DNA of 5,138 nucleotides. Source: Deltaproteobacteria bacterium (lineage in GTDB: Bacteria > Desulfobacterota > Syntrophobacteria > BM002). The notes below the pieces were generated by a model. That model made no database searches. It saw only the letters and a program-made list of their open reading frames with translations, and was not told the origin of the DNA. Of the stretch, positions 1 to 5,138 are shown one piece after another (position 1 is the stretch's first letter; every line of letters starts with the position of its first letter). A program made the translations under genes and the position numbers. Location: the NCBI GenBank assembly GCA_017861095.1, contig JAGFXI010000181.1, positions 1-5,138 on the forward strand, read 5' to 3'.

Positions 1-8
1 AGATCCAT
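1..8 (-). CDS. 5' tip of a divergent gene, product unknown (partial, runs off the left edge)
   Basis: Only the ATG (8 to 6 on the minus strand) and fewer than two further codons (Met-Asp-...) lie in the window, so nothing can be said about the product. The call rests on three correctly ordered minus-strand signals: a promoter-like pair at 87-59, an AGGAG ribosome site at 20-16, and this ATG seven bases after it. Another ATG at 13-11 is only two bases from the AGGAG, too close to be the preferred start. The gene would be transcribed away from the Mrp gene and share its upstream region. Confidence 0.5.
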
Positions 9-15
9 AGCATCG

Positions 16-20
16 CTCCT
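16..20 (-). promoter_or_regulatory. Ribosome binding site of the divergent gene
   Basis: The plus strand reads CTCCT, which is AGGAG on the minus strand. It ends seven bases before the ATG at 8-6, an ideal spacing. This site decides between the two closely spaced minus-strand ATGs in favour of the one nearer the edge. Confidence 0.55.
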
Positions 21-58
21 CTCAGTGATCGGATGTTGAGCTCCATATTTGTGGTCTG

Positions 59-87
59 CTTATAGCGAAAAACCGCCACCATGTAAA
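59..87 (-). promoter_or_regulatory. Sigma70-type promoter of the divergent gene
   Basis: On the minus strand, TTTACA (87-82) is followed by a 17-base spacer and then TATAAG (64-59). Each hexamer matches the TTGACA/TATAAT consensus at five of six positions and the spacing is optimal. Transcription would begin at about position 52, giving a leader of roughly 45 bases before the ATG at 8. Promoter, ribosome site and start codon in the right order make this one of the better supported regulatory calls in the window. Confidence 0.6.
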
Positions 88-185
88 GCAAAAATGCCGT
101 TCACCCGCCTCCCCTCCGTCGCACGCTACCCTCTCCGCCACTGGGAGCGAGAGAGTTAAGAAAGCCAGGGTCGCTGCCATCAGGC

Positions 186-200
186 GGAGGGACTCCCTCC
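186..200. repeat. 15-bp palindrome in the divergent promoter region
   Basis: GGAGGG, a three-base centre ACT, and CCCTCC form a perfect inverted repeat; counting the A and T of the centre, it is symmetric over seven bases on each side. It lies between the two divergent promoters, 25 bases upstream of the -35 box that faces the Mrp gene. It could be an operator half-site pair or a small hairpin. It has no downstream T-run, so it is not a standard terminator. Its function is unknown. Confidence 0.4.
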
Positions 201-224
201 CCCGAAGGCCGCGGTAAGAAATGG

Positions 225-253
225 TTGACAGGCGAGCGCCTGAGGCTCATATT
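225..253 (+). promoter_or_regulatory. Sigma70-type promoter of the Mrp gene
   Basis: A perfect TTGACA (225-230) is followed by 17 bases and CATATT (248-253), which matches TATAAT at four of six positions. An alternative -10, TATTAA at 250-255, has a less favourable 19-base spacer. The start of transcription would fall near 260, leaving a leader of about 50 bases. The surrounding sequence turns AT-rich just after the -10, as expected for an opening region. Confidence 0.55.
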
Positions 254-296
254 AAATCGTTTGCGTTGGTGAAAAGTAATTGAAGGGCTTCTGCGT

Positions 297-300
297 GAGG
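297..300 (+). promoter_or_regulatory. Ribosome binding site that fixes the Mrp start
   Basis: GAGG lies nine bases before the ATG at 310, within the purine-rich stretch GAGGAAAAGAG. The same frame is open back to a TTG at 280, but that codon has only a weak GGTGA ahead of it. The ATG is therefore preferred, giving a protein of 298 residues. Confidence 0.55.
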
Positions 301-309
301 AAAAGAGAC

Positions 310-1206
310 ATGGAAAAGGAACGATGCGACGTTAGCGTCCAGTGTGACACCTGTGACGGCTCCGGCAAATGCAAGAACGAGGACCAACAGAAAAGACGGC
401 TCGAGCACAGGCTCTTCCAGATTCGTCACAAGATTATCGTCATGAGCGGCAAGGGCGGAGTGGGCAAGAGCACGGTAGCCACCAACCTGGCCGCCGCAAT
501 GGCTCTGAGAGAATACCGGGTGGGCATTCTCGATGCCGACCTTCACGGTCCGAATATCGCAAGGATGTTGGGTCTCGAAGGCCGGTCTCTCACCGCGAGC
601 GGTGACAGCGTTGACCCCATCGAGGTCTCCAACAATCTCAAGGCGGTATCCATGGCCCTGCTGGGTTACGACCCCGATCAGGCGATCATCTGGCGTGGGC
701 CGCTCAAGCACGCTGCCATCAGGCAATTCGTTAGTGACGTGAACTGGGGTGATCTGGACTTCCTCTTTATCGACCTCCCTCCCGGAACAGGAGACGAAGC
801 GCTCAGCGTGGCAAACATCCTCAGGCAGGTGGACGGCGCCGTGATCGTCACCACCCCCCAAGACGTTGCCTTGCTTGATGCCAGAAAGGCGGTCAGCTTC
901 AGCAAACTCCTGAACGTCCCGGTACTCGGCATCGTGGAGAATATGAGTGGCATGGTCTGCCCGCACTGCGGAGGAAAGATCGAGCTGTTCAAGGTAGGGG
1001 GTGGCGAGAAGGCGGCTGCGGAGTTGGGAGTTCCCTTCCTCGGGCGCATCCCGATGGATCCGCGAATTGTGGAACTGTGCGACAGCGGCAAACCCTTTGT
1101 CGCGGAAGGGATCGACTCGGAGGCGAAAACCGCCTTCGTGGCCCTCACCCAGAAGCTCGTCGATGCCTTGACGCCCGCGGGGGAGGCGCCAGGTGTGGTC
1201 CACTGA
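310..1206 (+). CDS. mrp: Mrp/NBP35-family iron-sulfur cluster carrier ATPase
   Basis: This is a 298-residue cytoplasmic P-loop protein of the MinD-like (SIMIBI) class, which in this family binds and delivers Fe-S clusters to apoproteins. Seen in the sequence: a deviant Walker A GKGGVGKST at residues 47-55, the switch segment DADLHGPN at 75-82, the Walker B/switch II stretch DLPPGTGD at 155-162, and CPHC at 217-220, the cysteine pair that holds a bridging cluster in Mrp/ApbC dimers. Before the ATPase core is a cysteine-rich tail with C6, C12, C15 and C21; the C-x2-C-x5-C part matches the N-terminal ferredoxin-like motif of Nbp35 proteins, so a second [4Fe-4S] site is likely. The protein has no N-terminal MIP18-like domain, unlike many longer bacterial Mrp proteins. 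It has its own promoter, and the ferritin-like gene follows after 162 bases. The family is certain; the client proteins are unknown. Confidence 0.95.
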   Translation: MEKERCDVSVQCDTCDGSGKCKNEDQQKRRLEHRLFQIRHKIIVMSGKGGVGKSTVATNLAAAMALREYRVGILDADLHGPNIARMLGLEGRSLTASGDSVDPIEVSNNLKAVSMALLGYDPDQAIIWRGPLKHAAIRQFVSDVNWGDLDFLFIDLPPGTGDEALSVANILRQVDGAVIVTTPQDVALLDARKAVSFSKLLNVPVLGIVENMSGMVCPHCGGKIELFKVGGGEKAAAELGVPFLGRIPMDPRIVELCDSGKPFVAEGIDSEAKTAFVALTQKLVDALTPAGEAPGVVH

Positions 1207-1276
1207 GCGCCTGCTACGGGACCCTGATGTGGAGAGTGAATGAACCTTGAGCATCCGGGGGTGCGTCGCGAAAATT

Positions 1277-1288
1277 CATTCTTGAATG
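1277..1288. repeat. Palindrome overlapping the -35 box of the ferritin-like gene
   Basis: CATTC-TT-GAATG is a perfect inverted repeat with five-base arms and a two-base centre. It covers the whole proposed -35 hexamer at 1282-1287, so a bound repressor there would block polymerase. It does not resemble the Fur, PerR or LexA boxes known to me. A repeat this short can arise by chance. Confidence 0.3.
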
Positions 1289-1310
1289 CTGAACACCGAT
1301 GACGTATCAT
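1282..1310 (+). promoter_or_regulatory. Promoter of the ferritin-like gene
   Basis: TTGAAT (1282-1287, four of six consensus matches), a 17-base spacer and TATCAT (1305-1310, five of six) form a sigma70-type pair. Transcription would start near 1317, leaving a leader of about 50 bases. This suggests the ferritin-like gene can be expressed independently of the Mrp gene, in line with the 162-base gap between them. Confidence 0.5.
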
Positions 1311-1324
1311 GAAGCAGTCCAGCA

Positions 1325-1352
1325 TATTCAATCCCCCACTCAATTGAGAATA
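1325..1352 (+). repeat. Leader inverted repeats before the ferritin-like gene
   Basis: TATTC (1325-1329) pairs with GAATA (1348-1352), and after a two-base bulge AAT pairs with ATT, giving an imperfect leader hairpin. Overlapping its right arm is a perfect 10-bp palindrome, CTCAATTGAG, at 1339-1348. Both lie in the predicted untranslated leader just ahead of the ribosome site, a place where an operator or an RNA structure could control expression. Pairing is short, so a role is only possible. Confidence 0.3.
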
Positions 1353-1368
1353 GGCATGGAGGCGAGGA

Positions 1369-1845
1369 ATGGAAGATTTCGAAGAGGTCTGTTACACGAG
1401 GGAAGGCGCTATCGAACGAGCCATCGAGATGGAGCAAGACAGCTTCCGGGTATATCGGAAGGCCTACGATTTGGTTGAAGATCGGCGGGCAAAGAAGCTC
1501 GTGAAGGAGTTTGCCCTCGAAGAGCTCGAGCACAAGTATACGCTGGAAAAGGCCTTCCTCGAGGAGGAGGTTGCGCTCCATGATGCCGGAATGGACCAGG
1601 GCCCGAGCATGCAGCTTACCCTCCTGCTCCAAAAGAAGCCCATCGGGCCCGATTCCACCGCTCAGGATGTCATGATCTACGCAATGCACGAAGAGAAGCG
1701 GAGCGTCGACTTTTACGGCAAGATGGCGCAGCAATGTGGTGCTGCACCTATGGCATCCATGTTCAACCGTCTGGCCAAAGACGAAAGCAAGCATCTCGCA
1801 GGCCTGGAAGAGCTCTACGAGAGCATCTACATGCCGGACATGTAG
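1369..1845 (+). CDS. Rubrerythrin-type ferritin-like di-iron protein
   Basis: This 158-residue protein is almost entirely helical and carries two copies of the ferritin-like helix-pair pattern. The first copy has E22 (in EQDSFRVY) and E52-x2-H55; the second has E109 (in EKRSVDFY) and E139-x2-H142. The Glu-to-Glu distance is 30 residues in both, the arrangement expected for a four-helix bundle with a di-iron centre. Family members include rubrerythrins, which reduce peroxide in anaerobes, and related proteins of unclear role. No rubredoxin-like C-x2-C pairs are present: the only cysteines are C8 and C123, so electrons would have to come from a partner protein. No signal peptide is visible, so it is probably cytoplasmic. 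The start is supported by GGAGG at 1358-1362, six bases before the ATG. The fold call is firm; the reaction is not established. Confidence 0.88.
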   Translation: MEDFEEVCYTREGAIERAIEMEQDSFRVYRKAYDLVEDRRAKKLVKEFALEELEHKYTLEKAFLEEEVALHDAGMDQGPSMQLTLLLQKKPIGPDSTAQDVMIYAMHEEKRSVDFYGKMAQQCGAAPMASMFNRLAKDESKHLAGLEELYESIYMPDM

Positions 1846-1916
1846 AGGTTTGTCGTGGGAAGTCTTCGTCCTCTTGTGGCACGAGGAGAGGGCGAGATTG
1901 GCACTCGGAGATCAGG

Positions 1917-1944
1917 TGAGGGAGGGGTGGAAAGCCTTCCCTCA
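1917..1944 (+). terminator. Hairpin after the ferritin-like gene, possible terminator without T-run
   Basis: The arms at 1917-1926 (TGAGGGAGGG) and 1935-1944 (CCTTCCCTCA) pair over ten positions with a single G-U, around an eight-base loop. Two more outer pairs (1916-1945, a G-U, and 1915-1946) are possible. The hairpin starts 71 bases after the ferritin-like stop codon. No T-rich run follows, so it is not a classical Rho-independent terminator; it may instead protect an mRNA 3' end or be a transcription pause site. Confidence 0.35.
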
Positions 1945-1984
1945 TCAGCTCAGCCGTTCAAGTCCGCCCTCGCCACTTAATCGC

Positions 1985-1997
1985 CGAGGACTCCTCG
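1985..1997. repeat. 13-bp perfect palindrome
   Basis: CGAGGA-C-TCCTCG is symmetric around one central base. Its core GGACTCC is identical to the core of the palindrome at 186-200 in the other promoter region. It lies about 90 bases upstream of the weak promoter-like pair that precedes the fusion gene. It may be an operator or merely a short hairpin. Confidence 0.3.
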
Positions 1998-2089
1998 ACC
2001 ACGTGTCCCGGGTTCCGCATGCAGAGCCGCTGATCCGCCCGCCTCTTCACCCGAGGTAATCAAGCCTGTGCTTCATGGTGCCTAGCCCG

Positions 2090-2117
2090 TTGATTCTAGC
2101 TCGCGCGCTCTTATCTT
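2090..2117 (+). promoter_or_regulatory. Weak candidate promoter of the M1-ChaN-PDZ gene
   Basis: TTGATT (2090-2095) and TATCTT (2112-2117) are separated by 16 bases, and each matches consensus at four of six positions. The location, about 50 bases ahead of the start codon, is suitable, but the match is weak in this GC-rich setting. Confidence 0.22.
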
Positions 2118-2158
2118 CTCCGTGTCACATTCGGGGCCCAGCAACTTGAAGCGTCCAT

Positions 2159-2163
2159 GGAGG
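2159..2163 (+). promoter_or_regulatory. Ribosome binding site of the M1-ChaN-PDZ gene
   Basis: GGAGG lies seven bases before the ATG at 2171. An in-frame TGA at 2147-2149 rules out any start further upstream except a rare codon, so this site and the stop together fix the N terminus, which agrees with the signal peptide that follows. Confidence 0.7.
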
Positions 2164-2170
2164 TTATCCC

Positions 2171-5138
2171 ATGCGGGCGGCAACCGCGGTCGTCTACATT
2201 TCGGCTCTCTTGCTCATGGCTGTATCCTTCCTGTGCCGCTTGCCTGCGGTCGCCGCCGTTTCCTCCATCCCTAGCCACCGGATAACGGCAAGCTTCGATC
2301 TGGAGAAGCAGCAAATCAAGGGAAGCGTCGAGATCACCCTGCCGCAGGATGTGAACGCCATACGGGTGGGAAAAGATCTTCGCGTCCGGACTCTCTTGCT
2401 CAATGGGAAGCCGGTCGTTCCCAGCGTTGCGAGCGGAAGCGTCGCCCTGCCACCCCATCCTGACCGGAGCATCATCCTCATCGACTACGAGGGCGTTTTC
2501 CGGGAAGGCAGGGGTCCCGATCCTGCCAATATAATCGGTCGCGACGGTGCCTATCTGACCGGCGACTGGTATCCGGGAGCCGATTCCCCCCTCGCCCTCT
2601 TCTCCCTCAAGGTGTACGTTCCCGAGGGCTTTCACGCAGTGTCCGAGGCCGACGCCGTCGCCACGGCTGAGAGCGGAGAGCGCCACCTGGTTGCATTCGA
2701 TTTTCCCCATCCCGTCCCCGGCATCCACCTGGTCGTGGCGCCCTACGTGATCACACGCGATCGGTTCAAATCGATTGAGATTGTTACATACTTCCTCCCC
2801 GAGGATCAGGGGTTGGCTGAGCAGTATCTCGCCTATGCCCGGAGGTACCTGCAAATGTACGAGGAGTTGTTGGGGCCGTACCCCTTCCGTCGCTTCGCCG
2901 TGGTGGAGAATATCCTTCCCACTGGATACGGTATGCCGACCTTCACGCTCCTCGGGCGGCAGGTGCTGAAGTTACCTTTTATCCCGGAGACCTCTCTTGG
3001 CCACGAAATACTCCACTCCTGGTTCGGAAACTCGGTCTACGTGGACTACAGGGGCGGCAACTGGAGCGAGGGTCTGACCTCCTACCTGGCCGATCACCAT
3101 TACGCCGTCCTCCGCGGTGAAGGGGCCGAGTACCGGAAGAACATCTTGGAAGAATATGAAAGCTATGTCCACCGGGACAACGAGATCGAACTGCGCGATT
3201 TCGTCTCGGGTGAGGACCGTGCCTTGCGGGCGGTGGGCTACGGCAAGGCAGCCATGATCTTCCATATGCTAGAGGGCCGGATCGGCGCCGATGCCTTTCA
3301 CGCCGGGCTCAAAAGGCTGGCCAAGGAGCGGCGGTTCAAGGTCACCTCCTGGGCTGATCTCCAGAGGGTTTTCTCGCAGGGCTCCGGGCAAGATCTTCGC
3401 CACTTCTTCAGCTTCTGGCTGGATCGGAAGGGTGCCATCGAGATCACGGCCGGTCAGCTCAGGGTCAGTGAAGGCGGGAAGGCCTACCGGCTGGAGCTGC
3501 CCCTCCGGGTGGAAGGTGCACCCTTCCCCGTTGAGATTCCCGTCTCCGTGGTTACCAGCGCCGGCAGCGAAATGCGGGCGGTAAGAATGACCACATCTGA
3601 GCAGACCCTCACCCTGTCGGTGACTGCTCCGCCACGGAAGGTCGCGATCGACCCGGACTACGACCTGTTCCGGATGCTCGCTCCGTCGGAGAGGCGGCCT
3701 CTCTGGAGTCGCCTCCTGGGAGATCCCACCCGAACCCTCGTGCTTCCCGAGAGGAACGGTGACAAGTATAGTTCTCTCACGGAAGAGCTTCGGCGCCGGG
3801 GCTTCCGAACCGTGCCGGTGGGCGAGGTTACCCGGGCTCGCCTCCAGGAAGGTGCTTATATCTTCTTGGATTGTGCTCCGGAGTGGATCTCGGCTTTCTC
3901 GAAGCGCAAGACCGCCGCCCCTGGGTTCAGCCTGGAGATCAAGGGAAACCCCTTCAATCCCCGCCACGTGATTGGTCTGGTTCAGGCAACCGACCGGGAA
4001 GAGGTCCAGGCTGTCGGTTCACGTCTTTTCCATTACGGGCAGCAAAGCAGGCTCGAATTCTCTCGAGGGCGGAATGTGGTCAAGGAGGCCGGGCCAGGGG
4101 ATCTAGGCATTCAGGTAGATGTGCCGCCTCGAGCAACGGGGGTTCCCGGGACGGCGGGCATGCCCCTCTCTGCTATTGTCAGCGCCGTAGCCGATAAGAC
4201 TATCGTCTACGTGGGCGAGCGACACGATCGGTATGGGGACCATCTTGCCCAATTCGAGGTGATCCAGGGGTTGCATGAACGCCACCACGAACTGGCTATT
4301 GGTATGGAGATGTTCCAGGGTCGCTATCAGAAGGCCCTCGATGACTACATAGCCGGCACCGTCGATGAAGAAACGTTCCTCCGCAAAGCCCATTACTTCA
4401 CGAGCTGGGGGTTCAACTACTTTCTCTACCGGGATATCCTTCTCTACGCCCGCAACGAAAAGGTCCCGGTAATCGGCCTCAACATTCCCAGGGAGGTGGT
4501 GAGCAACGTTGCCCGGCGCGGTCTCGCCAATCTGAGCGAGGAGGAGAGGGCTCTCTTGCCGAAGGAGATGGATGGCGCCGATGAGGGCTACAGGGAGCGT
4601 CTGCAACGGGCCTTCGACATGCACCAAACGGAGATGCCGGGTGGCGATCTCCCGAGGCAGGTGGAATCCTTTATCGAGGCCCAGGTCCTTTGGGACGAGA
4701 GCATGGCAGCAGCGATCGCGAATTATCTGGCGCACCGTCCCGGTTCCCGGATGGTGATCCTCGCGGGAAACGGCCACCTGGAGTTCGGCTCAGGGATTCC
4801 AAAGCGCGCCTATCGGTTGACCGGCAAGAGCTACGCCACCATTCTTCCTCACTCCGGCGGCCCGCTGGAAGAAGGCATCGCCGACTATATCCTGTTCCCC
4901 CCGAGCGCCCAGGCACCTGAGGCGCCGAAGCTTCTCGTTGCCATTGAGCCGAGCGGTGAAGGACCGGTGGTGAAGGGGTTTTCTCCCGGGAGTGGGGCCG
5001 AAGAGGCGGGCATCAAGGAGGGAGATGTCATCGTAGGTCTGGATGACCGAAAGGTCTCCGACCTCGACGATCTGCAGGCCTTTCTCGTCTTCAGACGACC
5101 CGGGGAAGAGGTCCTGGTGGCCGTGACTCGGGGGGGAG
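2171..5138 (+). CDS. Secreted M1-type metallopeptidase / ChaN-like / PDZ fusion protein (partial, 3' end outside window)
   Basis: The frame stays open for 989 codons to the window edge. Residues 1-29 form a signal peptide: a hydrophobic core, then AVAA at 26-29 suited to signal peptidase I. Residues about 36-205 resemble the M1 N-terminal beta domain. The zinc peptidase core has HEILH at 278-282 with catalytic E279, third ligand E300 in NWSEG, and Y357 in YGKAAM at the position of the M1 catalytic tyrosine. A beta domain ends near DPDYDLF at 494-500. Residues about 518-665 match nothing I recognise. A ChaN/TIKI-like domain follows, with GERHD at 682-686, MEMF at 712-715 and GNGHL at 866-870; some ChaN proteins bind haem. 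A PDZ domain begins near 921 (PGSGAEEAGI, then EGD at 950-952) and is cut by the window edge. Expected location is periplasmic or cell surface. Domain calls are strong; substrate and haem binding are inference. Confidence 0.9.
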   Translation, partial: MRAATAVVYISALLLMAVSFLCRLPAVAAVSSIPSHRITASFDLEKQQIKGSVEITLPQDVNAIRVGKDLRVRTLLLNGKPVVPSVASGSVALPPHPDRSIILIDYEGVFREGRGPDPANIIGRDGAYLTGDWYPGADSPLALFSLKVYVPEGFHAVSEADAVATAESGERHLVAFDFPHPVPGIHLVVAPYVITRDRFKSIEIVTYFLPEDQGLAEQYLAYARRYLQMYEELLGPYPFRRFAVVENILPTGYGMPTFTLLGRQVLKLPFIPETSLGHEILHSWFGNSVYVDYRGGNWSEGLTSYLADHHYAVLRGEGAEYRKNILEEYESYVHRDNEIELRDFVSGEDRALRAVGYGKAAMIFHMLEGRIGADAFHAGLKRLAKERRFKVTSWADLQRVFSQGSGQDLRHFFSFWLDRKGAIEITAGQLRVSEGGKAYRLELPLRVEGAPFPVEIPVSVVTSAGSEMRAVRMTTSEQTLTLSVTAPPRKVAIDPDYDLFRMLAPSERRPLWSRLLGDPTRTLVLPERNGDKYSSLTEELRRRGFRTVPVGEVTRARLQEGAYIFLDCAPEWISAFSKRKTAAPGFSLEIKGNPFNPRHVIGLVQATDREEVQAVGSRLFHYGQQSRLEFSRGRNVVKEAGPGDLGIQVDVPPRATGVPGTAGMPLSAIVSAVADKTIVYVGERHDRYGDHLAQFEVIQGLHERHHELAIGMEMFQGRYQKALDDYIAGTVDEETFLRKAHYFTSWGFNYFLYRDILLYARNEKVPVIGLNIPREVVSNVARRGLANLSEEERALLPKEMDGADEGYRERLQRAFDMHQTEMPGGDLPRQVESFIEAQVLWDESMAAAIANYLAHRPGSRMVILAGNGHLEFGSGIPKRAYRLTGKSYATILPHSGGPLEEGIADYILFPPSAQAPEAPKLLVAIEPSGEGPVVKGFSPGSGAEEAGIKEGDVIVGLDDRKVSDLDDLQAFLVFRRPGEEVLVAVTRGG

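Larger units (their letters stand above)
1846..2170. other. 325-base intergenic region without a convincing gene
   Basis: This spacer separates the ferritin-like gene from the large peptidase fusion. I see no tRNA, no insertion sequence end and no ORF with a good ribosome site. It holds a strong hairpin at 1917-1944, a short perfect palindrome at 1985-1997, a weak promoter-like pair at 2090-2117, and the ribosome site of the next gene at 2159-2163. A weaker inverted repeat, TCCTC with GAGGA, lies at 1869-1887. The density of inverted repeats suggests transcription termination followed by a separate promoter. Confidence 0.6.

Noticed and set aside
280..309. TTG at 280 as an alternative start of the Mrp gene
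   Set aside because: Only a weak GGTGA precedes it, whereas the ATG at 310 has GAGG at a workable distance; the ten extra residues add no family feature.
172..724. A 14-base exact repeat, CGCTGCCATCAGGC, at 172-185 and 711-724
   Set aside because: One copy is ordinary Mrp coding sequence and there is no flanking similarity; a single match of this size is compatible with chance.
1184..1212. AGGCGC...GCGCCT inverted repeat across the Mrp stop codon as a terminator
   Set aside because: The arms are six bases with a 17-base, poorly paired loop and no T-run; it largely lies in coding sequence.
247..1254. Long minus-strand ORF (335 codons) opposite the Mrp gene
   Set aside because: It is the antisense shadow of a certain ATPase gene with all family motifs; its translation shows no recognisable domain and the codon bias belongs to the plus strand.
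1736..2059. Plus-strand ORF of 107 codons overlapping the end of the ferritin-like gene
   Set aside because: It begins inside that gene in another frame, has no ribosome site and gives a proline/arginine-rich translation without family resemblance.
2228..2239. Lipoprotein cysteine C22 in the fusion protein, as expected for a ChaN family lipoprotein
   Set aside because: The residues before the cysteine are S-F-L and do not fit a lipobox; AVAA at 26-29 is a better signal peptidase I site.
2111..2854. Minus-strand ORF (247 codons) over the start of the fusion gene
   Set aside because: It overlaps the signal peptide and M1 N-terminal domain coding sequence, has no family resemblance, and is explained by GC-rich third positions of the sense gene.
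3269..4777. Minus-strand ORFs at 3269-3967 and 4103-4777
   Set aside because: Both lie inside the continuous plus-strand fusion gene and give low-complexity, motif-free translations.

Overview
This window looks like chromosomal DNA of a GC-rich bacterium. There is no sign of a phage, transposon, CRISPR array, rRNA or tRNA. The gene set (an Nbp35-like Mrp ATPase with an extra N-terminal cysteine cluster, a stand-alone rubrerythrin-type ferritin-like protein, and a secreted M1-ChaN-PDZ fusion) fits an anaerobic, iron-rich physiology of the Desulfobacterota/deltaproteobacterial kind. That taxonomic guess is inference from protein type, not from a marker gene.

Layout. Positions 1-309 form a divergent promoter region. 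A good sigma70-type promoter, a Shine-Dalgarno site and an ATG point left on the minus strand, so a gene starts at the left edge and lies almost wholly outside the window. A second promoter with a perfect TTGACA -35 box points right into an Mrp/NBP35-family iron-sulfur carrier ATPase (310-1206). After 162 bases, which hold their own promoter-like pair and two small palindromes, comes a 158-residue ferritin-like di-iron protein (1369-1845). A 325-base spacer with inverted repeats but no gene follows. The rest of the window (2171-5138) is one uninterrupted reading frame of at least 989 codons that runs off the right edge.

That large protein is the most interesting object here. From N to C terminus it has a signal peptide, an M1-type zinc peptidase module, an unassigned segment of about 150 residues, a ChaN/TIKI-like domain (the family includes haem-binding lipoproteins) and the beginning of a PDZ domain. 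The peptidase part keeps the zinc ligands but departs from textbook M1 aminopeptidases in two places: the HExxH-to-Glu spacing is one residue shorter, and GYGMP stands where the GxMEN exopeptidase motif would be expected.

The three complete or near-complete genes all point in one direction and touch on iron: Fe-S cluster delivery (Mrp), a di-iron ferritin-like fold, and a possible haem-binding domain. Each has its own upstream signals, however, so they look like neighbouring transcription units rather than one tight operon. A shared role in iron or haem handling is a hypothesis only.
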